From Aspergillus flavus (Eukaryota; Ascomycota; Eurotiomycetes; Eurotiales; Aspergillaceae): a stretch of 64,000 nt of DNA. A program made the translations under genes and the position numbers. Every line of letters starts with the position of its first letter. Within the stretch, counting starts at the first letter, position 1. Under the pieces are notes generated by a model that did not search any database, was not told the DNA's origin, and worked only from the letters and a program-made list of their open reading frames with translations. This document shows positions 44,690 to 57,699 of the stretch, in pieces. The stretch is from positions 2,976,001 through 3,040,000 of the forward strand of contig NC_092410.1 in NCBI RefSeq assembly GCF_009017415.1. Reading direction: 5' to 3'.

Positions 44690-46526
44690 TCATTTGCGAG
44701 ATTCACTAGGTTCCCAATGAATTGGTTCAAAGTCTTGGTTCTGAAAATGTGCTTGATTATAGGGAGAGCTACCCAAATATTAGTGTTTGGTTGTAAGGGT
44801 CTGCAATGGAACGGACATACTTTTTAAATGGCGTCGTGACTGGGAGAGAATGGCTTAGATTAGGCTTCATAACCAGCGGATTCAACCGAATCTGTGGCCC
44901 GTCCGACGAGCGGCTTGGTAAAGAGCTCATCGGCGGAGGTGCTGACATCCGAGGAGGTGGCGGAGATGCCATAGGGACAGGCGGTGAGGTGTGTATGGGA
45001 GGTTGGTAGACATCTGGAGGTGACGAGACTTGGAAAGGACTGGCCGGGGCGGCAGGGATCGGAGAGGGGGCAAGCCCAAAAGTTGGGTCCATCATGAGAT
45101 TCGGAATAGACATTAAACTTGAATTTACATCGAATGAGAGCGCGCCTTGGTCCCAGGGGGTGTAGTTAGAAGTCATCGCGTATTGATAATTGACCACAGG
45201 CTCCATATTCACAGTAGTTTCAGCCTGGTAGAGCAAGTCATAATGACCCCTTTATAGAATATTAGCGCATTCTGTGAGCCTTGCAAAGGGTCATCATCAA
45301 AGCGTCGACTCACGGGCGATAGAGTAGACGAATAGTCACAACACTAGGCCGGGCGGGAGTCAACATGTGAGGAGTCACTGCGTCACCTTCGCTGCGGTCG
45401 AGATACAAGATCTCAACAGCGAATCCAGCAGGCTCGACCACACCATCAACTAAAGCTTGGAGGCCAACTTCGTCAATCTCTGTCTTGACCGTCTCGATTC
45501 GGGTTGCGCAATACTGGTCCACCGGCAACGAGAGAAAAGCCTGGTAGCGGTGAGGGTTGAGTTTCATCCACGCACTTGTCAGGATCTATTGTACTCGCAA
45601 AAGTCAATCATCGTTGGTCAGAGAAGCCCCGAGCGCCTGGTATTCATAAGGGGAGGAAACAGGACAGCATTCAAGGGTTGCAACTAACTCTGAAATGCGT
45701 TATGATGGCACTCGAATTGTATTCATTATTGAAAGCGTCTACGAGGAAGGAGTCATCGCGGACGCCATTTTGTATCGCCTCTGATATTTGGTTAAATATC
45801 TCCTCTGTCGCATCCACGAAAATTTCATACAGGTGCTCCTGTTGGCCGACCTGATTAAGGAGCACATTCATTGACTTGATCCGGAGTAGCTCGCGGTGTA
45901 CACGGAGCGTGTCTCGTAGGTTGAAAAGATTCTCGAAATATCCGAATGCGACAGCTACATCAGGTGAGTTAGCGTGGTACAAGATCTCAGAAAGGCATGA
46001 ATCATCACCTCTCCAGCCACAGTTGCCGTCCCCTTTCATGATACGGGAGAATGGGTGAGTTACTGCAAGCGCCTATGGATGGGATAGTTAGCATCGGCAG
46101 TTCCGAAGGGATCCCAAGGGGTAGTCACATACGCTAGTCTTTGCGACAAAAGTAGGATCAGCACTCGCATAGTCCATGGCGATAGCACTGCTTGGTTGTT
46201 TCGTTGACACTAAAGGGCCCTTGGTTTGGTGTTAGACATGCTGCATTGTCAGTTCAGGGCTGAGGAGGACCTACCTGGATGTCCGGTTCAAACTCATTGG
46301 ACAGTTTCTGGAACCGCTCCATTTCTTCTGTCGAGAGGGTGTTCATGTTGAAGAAAGAGGAGTTTCCAGGATACACGGCACTTGGTAAATGAGAATACCC
46401 GGAGTTGCAAAAAGCCGATGAATGGGGCGAGTGATGATGATATAAGTTGGTTGTGGAGCCTTGCCTAGCAGGGAGAGGATGATTCAGAGGACCGGGGTGA
46501 TTCCAAGGGACATCCGCCAAGGACAT
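44690..46526 (-). CDS. Otubain-like deubiquitinase (peptidase C65)
   Basis: Seven exons (46526-46275, 46219-46133, 46072-46009, 45954-45689, 45585-45314, 45249-44821, 44768-44690) encode 482 residues. The catalytic OTU core spans about residues 115-320: KGDGNCGWRAVAFGYFE supplies Asp128 and the nucleophile Cys131, and RPGHYDLLY, formed across an exon junction, supplies the catalytic His near 316. Otubains remove ubiquitin chains and restrain E2 enzymes. Beyond the core is a Pro/Ser-rich tail (PPPPRMSAPPPMSSLPSRSS). The last exon was found only by splicing: removing 44769-44820 (donor GTATGT, branch CTAAT) replaces an abrupt ending by NSPYNQAHFQNQDFEPIHWE, which looks like a genuine conserved tail. 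The upstream region is unusually long (6.5 kb). Family call is strong. Confidence 0.88.
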
Positions 46527-49500
46527 CGCATATAAAACTCAGGGAAGTTCTGAGCCTTGAGGACCTTCTAGGTGCAGATTCACAACTAATTTGATCTCTT
46601 AAATGACGTCCAACAGTGTCAGTCTGCTACGAAACAACATGGAACATCAACGACATAGTGTGATACGCACAAGACAAAGAAGCATCGTTCGAGCAAGGTG
46701 ATGTGCCCCCTGCTGCGCCCTATGCTCCAAAGAAAATTTGGACCGGATCAGCTCGGCGGATCGTCGACGATGAGAACAACCTACTCATCACTATCTTAGC
46801 GCACAGACCAGACAACGGCTTGTAAGTAAGGAATCCAAGCAACTGGTACGATCTAGAAAATCAGATGCACCAATAACGGGGGAATACAGGCAAGTGACCT
46901 TGGAGAGGAGGAACAATAACCACAGCCGCACACGTTGTGGAGGGTTGTGTAACAAAGCATCAAGAGTGGACAACTGAATCCCAGGCCGAACGAGAAAGAA
47001 GCCAATGAGGAGAGCACGAGGAAGGATGAGAAGGGGCAGGAAATGACGGCATGGATGACGGAAAAGGCAGTTGAAGATTAGGTCCCCAGCTGCGTGTAAG
47101 CCCGAGAGCTAAACACAGACACACATATCACGACGTGACATCCAAACTGTCTCTGATGAACCACCAACCCCGACAGACGACCTCTAGATCGGTGGTGGTC
47201 TGTCCCCTCGTGAAGGTCACAAGGATGAAAGCGAGAACGAATGACAGTGGAAGTTAAATCGGGAAATGATTCCACCTAAAGACCAATGATTGAAGGGTTT
47301 AACTCCAATGATAGAGTTACTGGCACATTTCCCTTCTGGCCGAAAGAAAATTGGTGGAAGATTCAAAGGGGTGATTTTTGGTTGTTTTTGTAAAGGTGGG
47401 TAATTAATAACTCTATATCAAAAAAGGTAGGTGATAAAAGATCGAACATCAAAAAACATTGAAAAAAAGAAAAAAAATGAAAATGAAAGTAAAGGAAGAG
47501 AGGACATGACAGTTTTATTTATCATCATCACAAAAGAACAATAGTGAGTGATAAGGATAGAACTTGAAAAAAATAAATAAAAAGGTTAGAAACAATTAAA
47601 AAAAAAAAGGGCTCAGACCTTTTCCTGACGTCTCGTTTACCACAACAGTGCATACACGTGCCTGAGGTGTGTATGCGGATATGTAAAGTGAAGTAGTAGT
47701 AGTGGCAGGAAACGATGCGATGGAAGATACTTTTATTGCCCTTGTCAAGGGGGAGGCGGTGGGTGAGATCGATGATGCTCAAAGAAAATAGTAGATATTA
47801 ACGGGAATAAGATGGAAAGATGACAGGGATCTGAGGGGACCTAGCGAGGAGAAATGGGATAGGGTCGGACGACGATCTGGGTTTAATAAGGGAATTTAAT
47901 ATCACCGACACTTTCGTGGGGAGAAGCTTCTTCGTGGTTGATTGAGGATCGGTGGACAGCGCGGGGTTTTAATTTCTTTAGTAGTGGAATGGCTAGTGGT
48001 GAAACTAATAGGGTCTTGTTGGTAGAAACCAAACCACTAGTCGCGGTTTGCTCCAGTCAGAGGCTTTGAAAGCAGAAGGTAATCCATGGAGTGCAGCCGA
48101 TCAGAGGGTTTAAAAAAATAAGAAATTATGGGCAAGTTGAATAGCACACAAACCAATAAAAGAAATACGGTCAGTGGACTTACTTACGACGGGGCTGTCA
48201 TAGGACGACGCAGGAATGGGAGTTTGTGGGTGGGGAGGAAAAAAGAGAGGGTAAAAAATAATTTAATCAAAAAATAAAAAGAAGAATGAAATGACCTGCA
48301 CATGAAGTAGAAACTAATGAAAAACCGCCCTGGTTCAAATGTCAATAAAGAGAATCTGCAGCCGATGGGTGATACCAAGGAAAAAGAAAAAAATAAGAAT
48401 ATGATTTAATATAATTCTAGTAGATATTCAAACAAAATTTGAAATATCGTAATTAAAAAACAGACTGAAGCGTGATATAAAAAGAAAAGAGCTCGACTGA
48501 AAACCACCAGTCTAACAGGCTTAATGAAGAGAAAGTAATGATCAATGATCATGAATGGAGATGAGGTGGTGGACGTCAGTTAGCGTAGCAAATGCAGCGG
48601 AACAATCGGTTAAGTGGTTGATTTGAACTTGTATGGATCCTCAAATGACGATCCATCCAGCTACTTTGTTTTATTTTTCATTATTTTATTATTTTTCTAC
48701 TTTCTTCCTTTCCAACCCCTCGGTTTCTCTACCCTTTTCAGGGCCCTGATATTGCCGAACTTTCCCTCATCTATCTTTTAATCTATTCCCCTACCTATCC
48801 ACCAGTGTGAGGTAGGTTTGTACGGAGTACATACAAGCAAATTACCTTACTGCCGCCTTGTCAGGATGAACCCCGATACTACCAAGCACTGAGATTATGC
48901 CGCCGCCTCATGATTGGACGGAGAAACACTAGTTGCGGTGACTTGACTTACCCGACATCACCGGTGATATTTCGCAGAAAGTGGATCAGGAGTTTGATAA
49001 CAACGTCCGGTTCTTCAACGATTAGCATTTTCTCCATGGTGATGACTCAACAAGATGCTTAAACCAAAGTGAAATAGCAAACAGCTCCATACTTCTTCTG
49101 CTGTAAATAGCAGTATGGAATAACATCCAGAATTCGGAACGACCATCCGGTCACATTGGATCCAATGCAAATGCCGAACGGTGTTTGTTCGATTGGGGGC
49201 TGTGGGATCTTCGGTGATAGTGGTGGTAGTAGTGCGTCTCCAGGACAAAATTTCTCAGATTCCTTTCTTATTTTTCGTAATATTTATTTTACTTCTTTCC
49301 CTTTTTTGCCTTTGAATTTTTCTTTCCTTGGTCATGTCTACCTGCGCCTCAACCATCTCCACGGGATTAGGCCGAGGGCTCAGATCGCAACTGTCTGTGC
49401 AGAAGTCAACCATGAAAAACTCAGTCAGACAACATGTAATCTCCGTATTTGATAGGCACAAAGAAGGACACAATGAGGAATCGCCCGATCTGAATGCAAC

Positions 49501-50578
49501 GTCCTCGATCTCCATGCAGTGGAAAGCGGCCACATGTCCCGGCATGGATGACAAACGCTGGGTGGAGCGACACTAAGCGGAAACTAACGCCACAGTTGAG
49601 AACTTGAGATTCGCTCTAACAAGCTCACTAGTCTAGTCGCCATACTCCGTCCTGCTTTCGGAAGAGGAGTACGAACTGGGTCTTTGCTTACCCCGACTAG
49701 TGTTAGAGACGACGACCCAAGGGGGGGTTACACTTTTAGCAATCGATTCTAATCTAAAATCCTTTCGACAGTCCCTGTTACTTGCCGTCTTGCATGCAGC
49801 ATACGAGTGCGGAGTAAGTGATACTCAGTATTACTCACTGGCTTAGAATTCCGGGTAACTTTGGGTGTCCCGCTTTAGGAGAAAATAATGGGCTATCTTA
49901 ACAAGCCCGATGAGAGCTCTCTCCAGTGAACGCATCCCCTATTCCCGTGTCCGATTCACGGTCGTATTCGATGATCGATCCAGGCTTCCAGACCCATTCC
50001 CAGCGTCAAGTTAATGTCGAGCTACTCTGTAAGGCCTCCAATGATCGTGATACATCGCCAGTGCCTCAAAGAAGCAACGTTACGATGATCACGCTAGGAT
50101 CGTGATTATGCGGATAGACATTCTCAATCACCTATAGATTGTACACTACCATCCTATAACCTGCAGTGCTATAACTCAAATACCATGAGCCACCGGGTAA
50201 GATAGTGAGATCAGACCACCACCGTGAGCAATCCTGGTCAGTGGGATGAACCGTCTGACGCCCGCTGGCCCATCCGGCCGGCACACCCATGCCCTCGGCT
50301 ACCAGCTTCTCCAACCTGTCTGGTTGGAGCGATAATCCGCTTTTTCTTAATTCTCTTCTTCTCCTCTGGATGCGCATAGGGTTTGCCAATCGTCATGCTC
50401 AATTTTCCACCGTCTAGGATGATTTTCGATCCAACTAGAAGCAGACTTGCATATGCTACCTCGGCTGTCGCTCCGAAGCCATTGCCCTCTCGGACGGATT
50501 TGTGATTTGGTATTCGTCTGTGAGCTTCTTATACCTACTACCTTAGGTACCTATCTTGGGTCGCTTGCTAGCGGTTGC

Positions 50579-50600
50579 CTCTCTCTCTCTCTCTCTCTCT
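50579..50600. repeat. (CT)11 microsatellite
   Basis: Eleven perfect CT units followed by further pyrimidines, inside the 6.5-kb gene-free stretch. No coding role is apparent. Confidence 0.9.
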
Positions 50601-51910
50601 TTCCCCCTCTCTGGTTACATCCCGCCCCGTTGCACATACTCCTCGGGTACCTGAATGCCGGGATGATTTTTGTTATACAGCTGTCCAGCCTAGTCAACCA
50701 CCCATAGAGAGAGGTCCATCGGACTGGGGTTCGGATTTCCGGCTCTTGATCCTAATCCCAGCGTGCTGGAATACCGCTTTTTCTCCTCCCCACCCAGTCA
50801 ATTTACCCAGACAAACAGTTTGAAACGCAGCCAACAAAAATCCAATACAACCTAGGCAAATGCACGAAAGACAACCACAACAAAGAAAGTCACCCCTGTA
50901 GTTAGAGTTCTGATGTGATCACAGTCACGACCACATTATAACTATCTACAGGTTAGATCGAGGAGACTTATTTGATGTCGCCACTTTCATATGGTTCCTT
51001 TTTCCTGGCCTATGGATGACTGGTATGGACGAGTAGCTCAGCATCCACAATCCAGGTACTAACTGGAAATCATGAGAGCTAATGTCGAAAGTGGGTGGAT
51101 GCGGACCCCGGAGATTCTTCGGTGCCCTAATCGTCCAGACAAGGATGAAGATTCGGTATAACTAATGCTAATATAATGTGGCCGATTACACGCCAAGGAT
51201 CCTTCCAATGGTACTGTAGGTACCTGACATTGATCCCTATCAGAACCCAAGTCTTCCGACACTGAGTAGGTACCTAAACGACACGTAAGTAACATACCTC
51301 ATCACCAAACGTTAAGTGAGAGCTTCTGTCCAATCGCACCACTATCGCACACGCAGGGACCCCATCGAACTAGCTTCTAGTAGCTGGTGGACTCCTGGAA
51401 GCAAACAAACTCCATGTCTACCGAGCATGTATTCTGTATGTCCACATCATAAGCTAACGTTATCGTCACCGTCACCGTCCCTGTATCCACTAATCAAAAA
51501 ATCAACCCTAGTTTTTCATAAGCGCCTCGGGAACGAACAATGAAAAGCATACAGAAAAGAGGGTAAAAAAAAGAAAAGAAAAGAAAAAGAGAAAAGAAAG
51601 GAAAAAGAGAGAAGGCCCACAGGACTTCTCCGTCCCCCTCCTAACATGATAGCCCAACCTTCAGCGGGGCGGACTAGTATTCGATGGCAGGCGGCCAATT
51701 GTCGAAAGTACTCCAGTAACCAGGTTCTGTTCCCTCTTGGCAAGGCGAGGGAGAGGGAAAAAAAGAAAATAACTAAATTAACGAACGCACACACGCATAT
51801 TTTTGCTATTGACTCCGCTCGGCTGTAGTACCCGATAATGGTATGAATTATTACTACCTGTATGTTGTGACGATGGTGGACATGATCCATTCAGTTTAGC
51901 AATAATTATC

Positions 51911-51924
51911 GAGAGAGAGAGAGA
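51911..51924. repeat. (GA)7 microsatellite
   Basis: Seven GA units in the gene-free stretch upstream of the otubain-like gene. Confidence 0.85.
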
Positions 51925-52783
51925 TGGGCCCCTCCCCATCACACCATTTACATCCAATAATTGCTACCACTTCTGCTAGTTGATCGCCTATTTTATATTG
52001 AATCTTTTTTGGAGAATCCCTGTCTTTGTTGTTTTCTTCGCTGAATCATTGATTAGTCCCCATTGGCCATCTAACGCAAGGCGTTTAGTTAACTACATCG
52101 GTACGACCCGTGTCTCCATTCCACTATCTCTTACGATTGATCAGAGGTGCTGTCTTCCGGTGGAAATCCGACTTGTCACTATGTTCACCTCCGATATCGA
52201 CCTTGATATTATCACCCCAGTAGTATGAGTACACAGTACACCTTAAACGTAAGACAATATCTATTCCTGGACTCAGATTTCTTGGTTCCATAGAAGTTGA
52301 AAGAGGGGAAAACAGAAGAAAACAAACACCACATCTAACATGCATCTGCATATCTTTTCCCTTTTCTTTCTCTGCATTCCAACACTTACCCAGTATTTCA
52401 ACCCCAAGCGAAAGGTGGAATCCGGGTCCCCACAGCGGATGTCGTCTCTGTGGATCCCCCTCTCATTAGGGTGGACCATGGGACCGTCAACTGCTTCCCC
52501 TATCGTTGAAACCGGCACGCAGACGCAGCCTGCACAAGCTATGGATGATGATAAAGGACTGATGAGCGATGAAACTGGGTCCCTCCTGACTTTTTTTGTT
52601 CTTTTAGTGTATGCATCTTGTAGAATTTTTTTTGCTTTTTGGTTTGCGTGTCTTTTGGTCCCTGGTTTGTCTTTTTTTTTTTTTCTTTTTCTTTTTTCTA
52701 ATTTGGGGTTTGGGGGGTTGTTCTTTCTATTTTGGCGTTTGCTGGGTTTTTTTGTTGGCAAGTGCGTGTATGTCTGTAGGTAT

Positions 52784-52813
52784 GATTGATTGATTGATTC
52801 ATTCATTGATTGT
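52784..52813. repeat. Imperfect TGAT/TCAT tetranucleotide repeat
   Basis: TGAT units followed by TCAT units, close to a long T-rich tract (about 52660-52760) and just left of a TACTCCGTA motif. It lies about 200 bp beyond the 3' end of the CSN2 gene. Confidence 0.75.
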
Positions 52814-53005
52814 TGTACTCCGTAGTGTCAGTTAGTTTGATGGGGGGCTGTTTGTGGATTGGTTCATTCATTCATTTCATTGTTTTCTATCGGCCGGTGG
52901 TGTTTTGTATATTTCTTTTCATTATTAAACTCTGCAGCAAACTGGGATTGTCTGCTTCTTTCCACACCCACTCACTACTACCGTTACTACTACTACACCA
53001 CACAC

Positions 53006-54693
53006 CTAATATCCGCCTGCACCTGTAGCCTTGGGCCCGTGTCCTGAGCCTTTACCCTTCCATCCAGTCCGTAATCGGCGCCCAGCTCGTAAACCAACTG
53101 CAGGTGGTGCTTCATCGCCAAATCCCGATTGGAAGAGGGGTCCGCCTCTCATCCCGTGGAGTTGAGACGTTTCATCCGTCCTGAACCCTTCCCCGTCATT
53201 TAAGGTAGCCCGCCAAAGGGTCCGGAGCGATGCGTTCCACTCTTCAAGGGATCGCAGTCGATCCACGTCACTAGTGCTTTCCACGACAACTGTTCCATTT
53301 TCTTGGTCGATTTTGGCGTTCAACTTCTTGTCTAAGATCAAGAAACTCAAAATGTCCTGTACCTCTTGAATGGAGATTTTAATGTGCTTGGAGATGAACG
53401 CTAGCGTGAACCGCGTGTAGGGTGCGATCAACTTGAGGACTGCCTTAGTACGCATGTTTCGGCTGACCTCGTCGATGTTCTCTGCGATAAAGGGATCTGC
53501 TAGAACATCTGGATTCTTGCTCAGGACCGCCTCGTATGCATGGATATCGTCGCGCTGGAAGGCATCGACTAGATCAGTCATGGCCGAGATGCGGGGGTCG
53601 CTCTTGTAGGGCTTGGTCTCTTGCGAATAGAACGGGTTGATGTCGGATTTCATCAGCATGGTGGTCAGCACCAGATACTTGAGAACCTGGATGCGCTGCA
53701 TCGAACCCGCCTCGTCGTAGTTCCGGAACGACTCAAAGAAATCGCTCTGCGCCTCTTCCCAGTTTTCCTCGCTCATGTGCATCTTCCCTCCGCATTCCCG
53801 GATAATACCCATGATCTTAGGATGCGGCACCGCCGACCGCACACGGAGAGCACGCTGATACAGGGCTTTGAGTCGCTTATTGTTCTTCGTCTCGGCGTAC
53901 ATTTGAATTTCCAGTGCGTATAGTTCCAGTAGGTACGTTCCTTTGCTGGGATCATCCGACCCATCTTCCCGCTGGCATGCCCGATGCAACTCCCGCACCT
54001 TCTTGCTCAGTTGACCGTACTCCTTGCGTTCTAGCCATAGGCGGGCCAGTTTAATATTGGTCTTCAGCCACAGACGCTCATTATTTGTGTTTTGGAACGA
54101 ATGTAGTGTCAACGAATAGAACTCTTCCATGCACTGGTAGGCCTTGTCGTCATCCGAGCCCTTCTCGATGTAATCCAGCATGTTGTTGATAGACTTTTCG
54201 GAATAGTTTCGTGTAACGGCCGACTTGACGTAGGTAAGGAGTTCTCTGTAGTGTTCAACCGCCTAGGCCAATCAGCAAGGCATTCAGATGCATGGAGGGC
54301 ATCAAAATAAGACCTACATCGCTGTATCGTCCGAGTTTGAATTCCAGCTTTATGGCTTGCTTGAGACCTTTAAAGCCCCTTGATATCATCAGCGGCCTGC
54401 CCAGCCAACCCGAAAAGTGCAGATTCTAGTTACCAGTCGCCTTTCTCTTGCTCCAGAGCCGGTACCTCCAGGAACTCGTCGATCGCTTCCTCCGGGTTAT
54501 CTATCTTCATTTGTTTGGCGTTGTAATATTTATTCTCGATCCCGATGTCTCCCGACTCGTCGTCGTCCGCATCTTCGTACTCAAAGTCATAACTAGCAGG
54601 AGTCAATCGCATGTTCCCAGGGCCATCATATCAGGCGGGAGATACGCACTCTTCGTCGCCAGAATCTTGCATGAAGTCATCATCGTCAGACAT
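53006..54693 (-). CDS. csnB: COP9 signalosome subunit 2
   Basis: Four exons (54693-54650, 54592-54434, 54378-54318, 54262-53006) encode 506 residues. CSN2 is a PCI-domain subunit of the COP9 signalosome, which removes Nedd8 from cullins; in Aspergillus the complex is needed for sexual development and light response. The acidic N terminus (MSDDDDFMQDSGDEEYDFEY) and NKYYNAKQMKIDNPEEAIDE are characteristic. Helical repeats follow (YLLELYALEIQMYAETKNNK, NWEEAQSDFFESFRNYDEAG). The PCI region has HAYEAVLSKNPDVLADPFIA and LIAPYTRFTLAFISKHIKIS. The C terminus is Gly/Arg-rich (GKGSGHGPKATGAGGY). Exons 1-3 are short (44, 159 and 61 nt) and were assigned by frame continuity. Identification is secure. 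Confidence 0.95.
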
Positions 54694-56177
54694 TTTGGGG
54701 TAACTGTGTGAGGCTCTTTTTTGGTGGTCTTGGGTATTTCTCGTCTGCCGGCAGTATGAATATTGGTGAAGGTTAAAAGATTTCGTTAGGGTACACGTGA
54801 AAGTCGTTCAGTTGTTGTTGTTGTTGAGGTAGATAATGGAGGTTGAAGAGAGACAAATGGAGCTTGCCGGCAGCCTATCGGAGGCCGGGGTTGTCAACCA
54901 CCTTCTTTCTTACGTTCCCCGCGCTACCGCTGACTTAGTTCATGTTCGATGGGTCCGACCGTACTTTTCAATCTTTCTTGGTCATGAATTGATCTGGAAC
55001 TGCTTGCAGTGCCTCATTGTTTTGATTTTCATGATAAACTATGAGCTATTACTCCTATTTCCGTCTGAACTGGCCAACATTCACATGGAACATGAGACGC
55101 GATGTCGTACAATGTACGTCGATGCGTATATGTAAATAATATATATCTATGTTGCGTCACTAGATATCGCACACGATAGAGGAGTATCATCAATTGCAGA
55201 ATCTCAGGATAGACCAGCGATGTAGACTACCATTCGCGTTGCAGTGTGGTATGCTTTACAATAATTACGGCATTGAGCAAGATAATTCATATGGTCGTTG
55301 AAAGACGATGGAGAAATGTGAACAAATGCTGTGTCACTGCCTTAAAATAACTGTAACATAGAAGGATTGCCTGTAGTCCCTCGGCTAGAGTGATCCATTC
55401 ATCATTGAGTGCTATCGTGGTGGTAGGCTATGTTTTCTAAATATATATCTTCAAGTTAAGACAGTGGAGACGCGGTATCAATTGAGCGCACCGCAGTCTT
55501 GATGACGGCATCGAAGAAGTCTAGAAAGCAATGGTGATAAAATTTCAATCTCATCGTTTCTGTCCTATTTTAATATGAATATGTAAATGCTAGTTGAGTC
55601 ACGTAGTACTAAGCATTAGAATATACATGCAATGTAGCGAAGTAAAAGAATATGTGTAAAGAAAGGTCAAATGAGTGAGACAAAGCCATTCTTTAGTTTG
55701 AAGCTTGTCCAAGTAGGTACCAGAAGACAAAACCCCCATAAATGGAGCACATGCGGATACCACAACCACTGAGATCCCACCAACAACAAGACTGCGACGC
55801 AGTTTTGATGTCCAGTGTGTGGGATACCTTTATGAGTACTGAATATTCCTTGAGGTTCAGGGCACCCGGCGAGGCGAAATTAGACCTGAGTCCTTGGCAG
55901 ATGAGGATCGTCTCATTCGCTGACCCTTTCAAGGTCCGATGACATCGTCTGCACGGCCCATGACCGGTGGCTTTGCTTCCTTCACCACCAGTGCCACAAA
56001 CTCCTCATTTACTTTATCACTGAAGTGCAAAAATTATTCTTTGTCCCACATTCTCTTATATAGTCAAGATATATACGCCTGTTCCGGCTGCAGACCTAAG
56101 TGATCGCATCTCTTTTACCCCCTTATATCTGGTCCTTGCGCATACCGTCCCAAATTCTTGAATACTATCCTTCCACG
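54694..56177. other. Divergent intergenic region between CSN2 and Rho3 genes
   Basis: 1.5 kb holding both promoters. A (GTT)5 tract lies at about 54811-54826. The frame at 54836-55135 has no family resemblance. No RNA gene was seen. Confidence 0.5.
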
Positions 56178-57175
56178 ATGGGTTTGTGCGGGCGTCAGAC
56201 GGTTGTCCGCCGAAAGATGGTGCTGCTGTTAGTAAAATCTGCGACTTTCTACCACCCGGAGGACAGGGTTCTAACTCTGAATCAGAGGCGACGGTGCTTG
56301 CGGCAAGACTTCGGCCTTGAACGTGTTCACAAGAGGGTAATATTCGTATCCCGTCCTTTCTCCCCATGACGTCCACTAATCCTTGTTACATAGGTTTTTC
56401 CCAACAGTATAGTAAGATACACACTCTTTTCATATGGTTATACACTTTGCGATATTGACTTCGCGACTCCCACTCAGTGAGCCGACTGTTTTTGGTCCGT
56501 GCTAGCCCCTTCCTAATGCTTTGTGTTTGCTAACCCTGATTCCTCCAGAAAACTATGTCCACGGTAATCGCTTTCACCCCTTCCATGTCCAATTCGTATA
56601 TTCATACGTCTCTAGATATCTTTGTCGACAATGTACACATGGAATTATCGCTCTGGGATACCGCTGGCCAGGAGGAATTTGACCGATTGCGCGCGCTATC
56701 ATACGAGGACACACATGTGATTATGCTTTGTTTTAGTGTGAGGAGCCCTTGCGCCCAGTATCGGTGGATACCGACTAAATGCTCGAATGCAGGTTGACAG
56801 CCCGGATTCGTTCGAGAACGTCGCAAGCAAATGGGTCGACGAGATTTCGGAGAACTGCCCTGGTGTGAAGATGGTCCTCACAGCGCTCAAGTGTGACTTA
56901 AGAAAGGACGAATTCGAGAACCCTAACCCCAATGCTATCACGTACGAGCAAGGTCTAGCGAAGGCAAAGGAGATCGGTGCTGTGAAGTACCTGGGTATGT
57001 ACTGTTGAGGCCCTGCAGTTTCGGGAGAGTGAATTTTATTGACCATCCAATGACAGAATGCTCTGCCGTTCAGAATCGCGGTATTATGGAGACTTTCTAC
57101 GAAGCGGCCAAGGTCGCCCTTGAAGTGAAAGCCCAAGGATCGAACGGCTCCAAGAAAGGCTGTGTCATCCTGTAA
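56178..57175 (+). CDS. rho3: Rho-type small GTPase, Rho3
   Basis: Eight exons (56178-56227, 56286-56336, 56394-56411, 56478-56494, 56549-56563, 56616-56737, 56793-56994, 57057-57175) encode 197 residues, normal for Rho3. It is a membrane-bound switch controlling polarised growth and exocytosis. The assembled protein has the P loop GDGACGKT, effector segment FPTVYEPTVFENYVHD, WDTAGQEEFDRLRALSYED, the Rho insert region SENCPGVKMVLTALKCDLRK, ECSAVQNRG and the CaaX box CVIL for prenylation. Three consecutive exons of 18, 17 and 15 nt encode the effector loop; each junction keeps the frame and yields the exact family sequence, which is strong support for the model. The residue after the P loop region reads TSALNVF rather than the more usual TSLLNVF. 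Identification is secure. Confidence 0.93.
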
Positions 57176-57699
57176 ACGGTTCGCCCGTTGCTACTATTAG
57201 CTTCTTTGACGGTTTCAGTCGTTTGTCCGTATACCCTTTGATTTGTTTCTTATCCGTTGCGCTATTTGGGACTGTAAAGACGAGGTTCAAACCGTTCAAA
57301 AGTCCCAAGCCTACTGCAGCTGATCTTCTTTTATTACCATGTCAGCTCTTCAGCCTATATGTGTGGCTATTTGCATTCTTCTCTTCTTTATATATACTTT
57401 GCCTGCATCCCCGTTTTCTAATTATGTACGCTTAATGTTCTGGAAAGAAAAACGAACCGACCCAGCTTGGAATGAACTCGGAAAATCATGCTTTACTCAT
57501 CTGGATCTTTCTACTGCCTGGTATCGTGATTCTGGGTTAAAAGCAGAAGACAGAGAGAATCGGGTCTGTTTATTACTATTGCTAGACTTGCGGACGTGTA
57601 CTATCTACCAATTGATGACTCTAATTTTGGCTTTTAACTGGCTAGCATAATCTACACAGCTCAGTAACTCTATCTATACAAACTCGCCAATCAACCCTC
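57176..57699. other. Convergent intergenic region
   Basis: About 520 bp between the 3' ends of the Rho3 and lipoyl transferase genes. The plus-strand frame at 57339-57650 falls in the Rho3 3' flank and was not accepted. Confidence 0.5.

Larger units (their letters stand above)
46527..53005. other. 6.5-kb region without a convincing gene
   Basis: This lies upstream of the otubain-like gene and downstream of CSN2. It is rich in low-complexity sequence: A-rich 47450-47620 and 48230-48490, (CT)11 at 50579-50600, GA run at 51911-51924, A/G-rich 51540-51620, T-rich 52560-52750 and a tetranucleotide repeat at 52784-52813. Frames of up to 177 codons occur but follow the biased composition. Three features hint at regulation rather than junk: TGACTCA at 49043-49049 and TACTCCGTA-type motifs at 48821 and 52816. 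A very long leader or non-coding transcript is possible. Confidence 0.45.

Noticed and set aside
52340..52789. 149-codon plus-strand frame and the overlapping 177-codon minus-strand frame
   Set aside because: Both are driven by long T-rich/A-rich tracts; the apparent Phe-rich membrane segment or Lys-rich segment is composition only.
57339..57650. 103-codon plus-strand frame after Rho3
   Set aside because: It sits in the Rho3 3' flank, with no family resemblance and biased composition.
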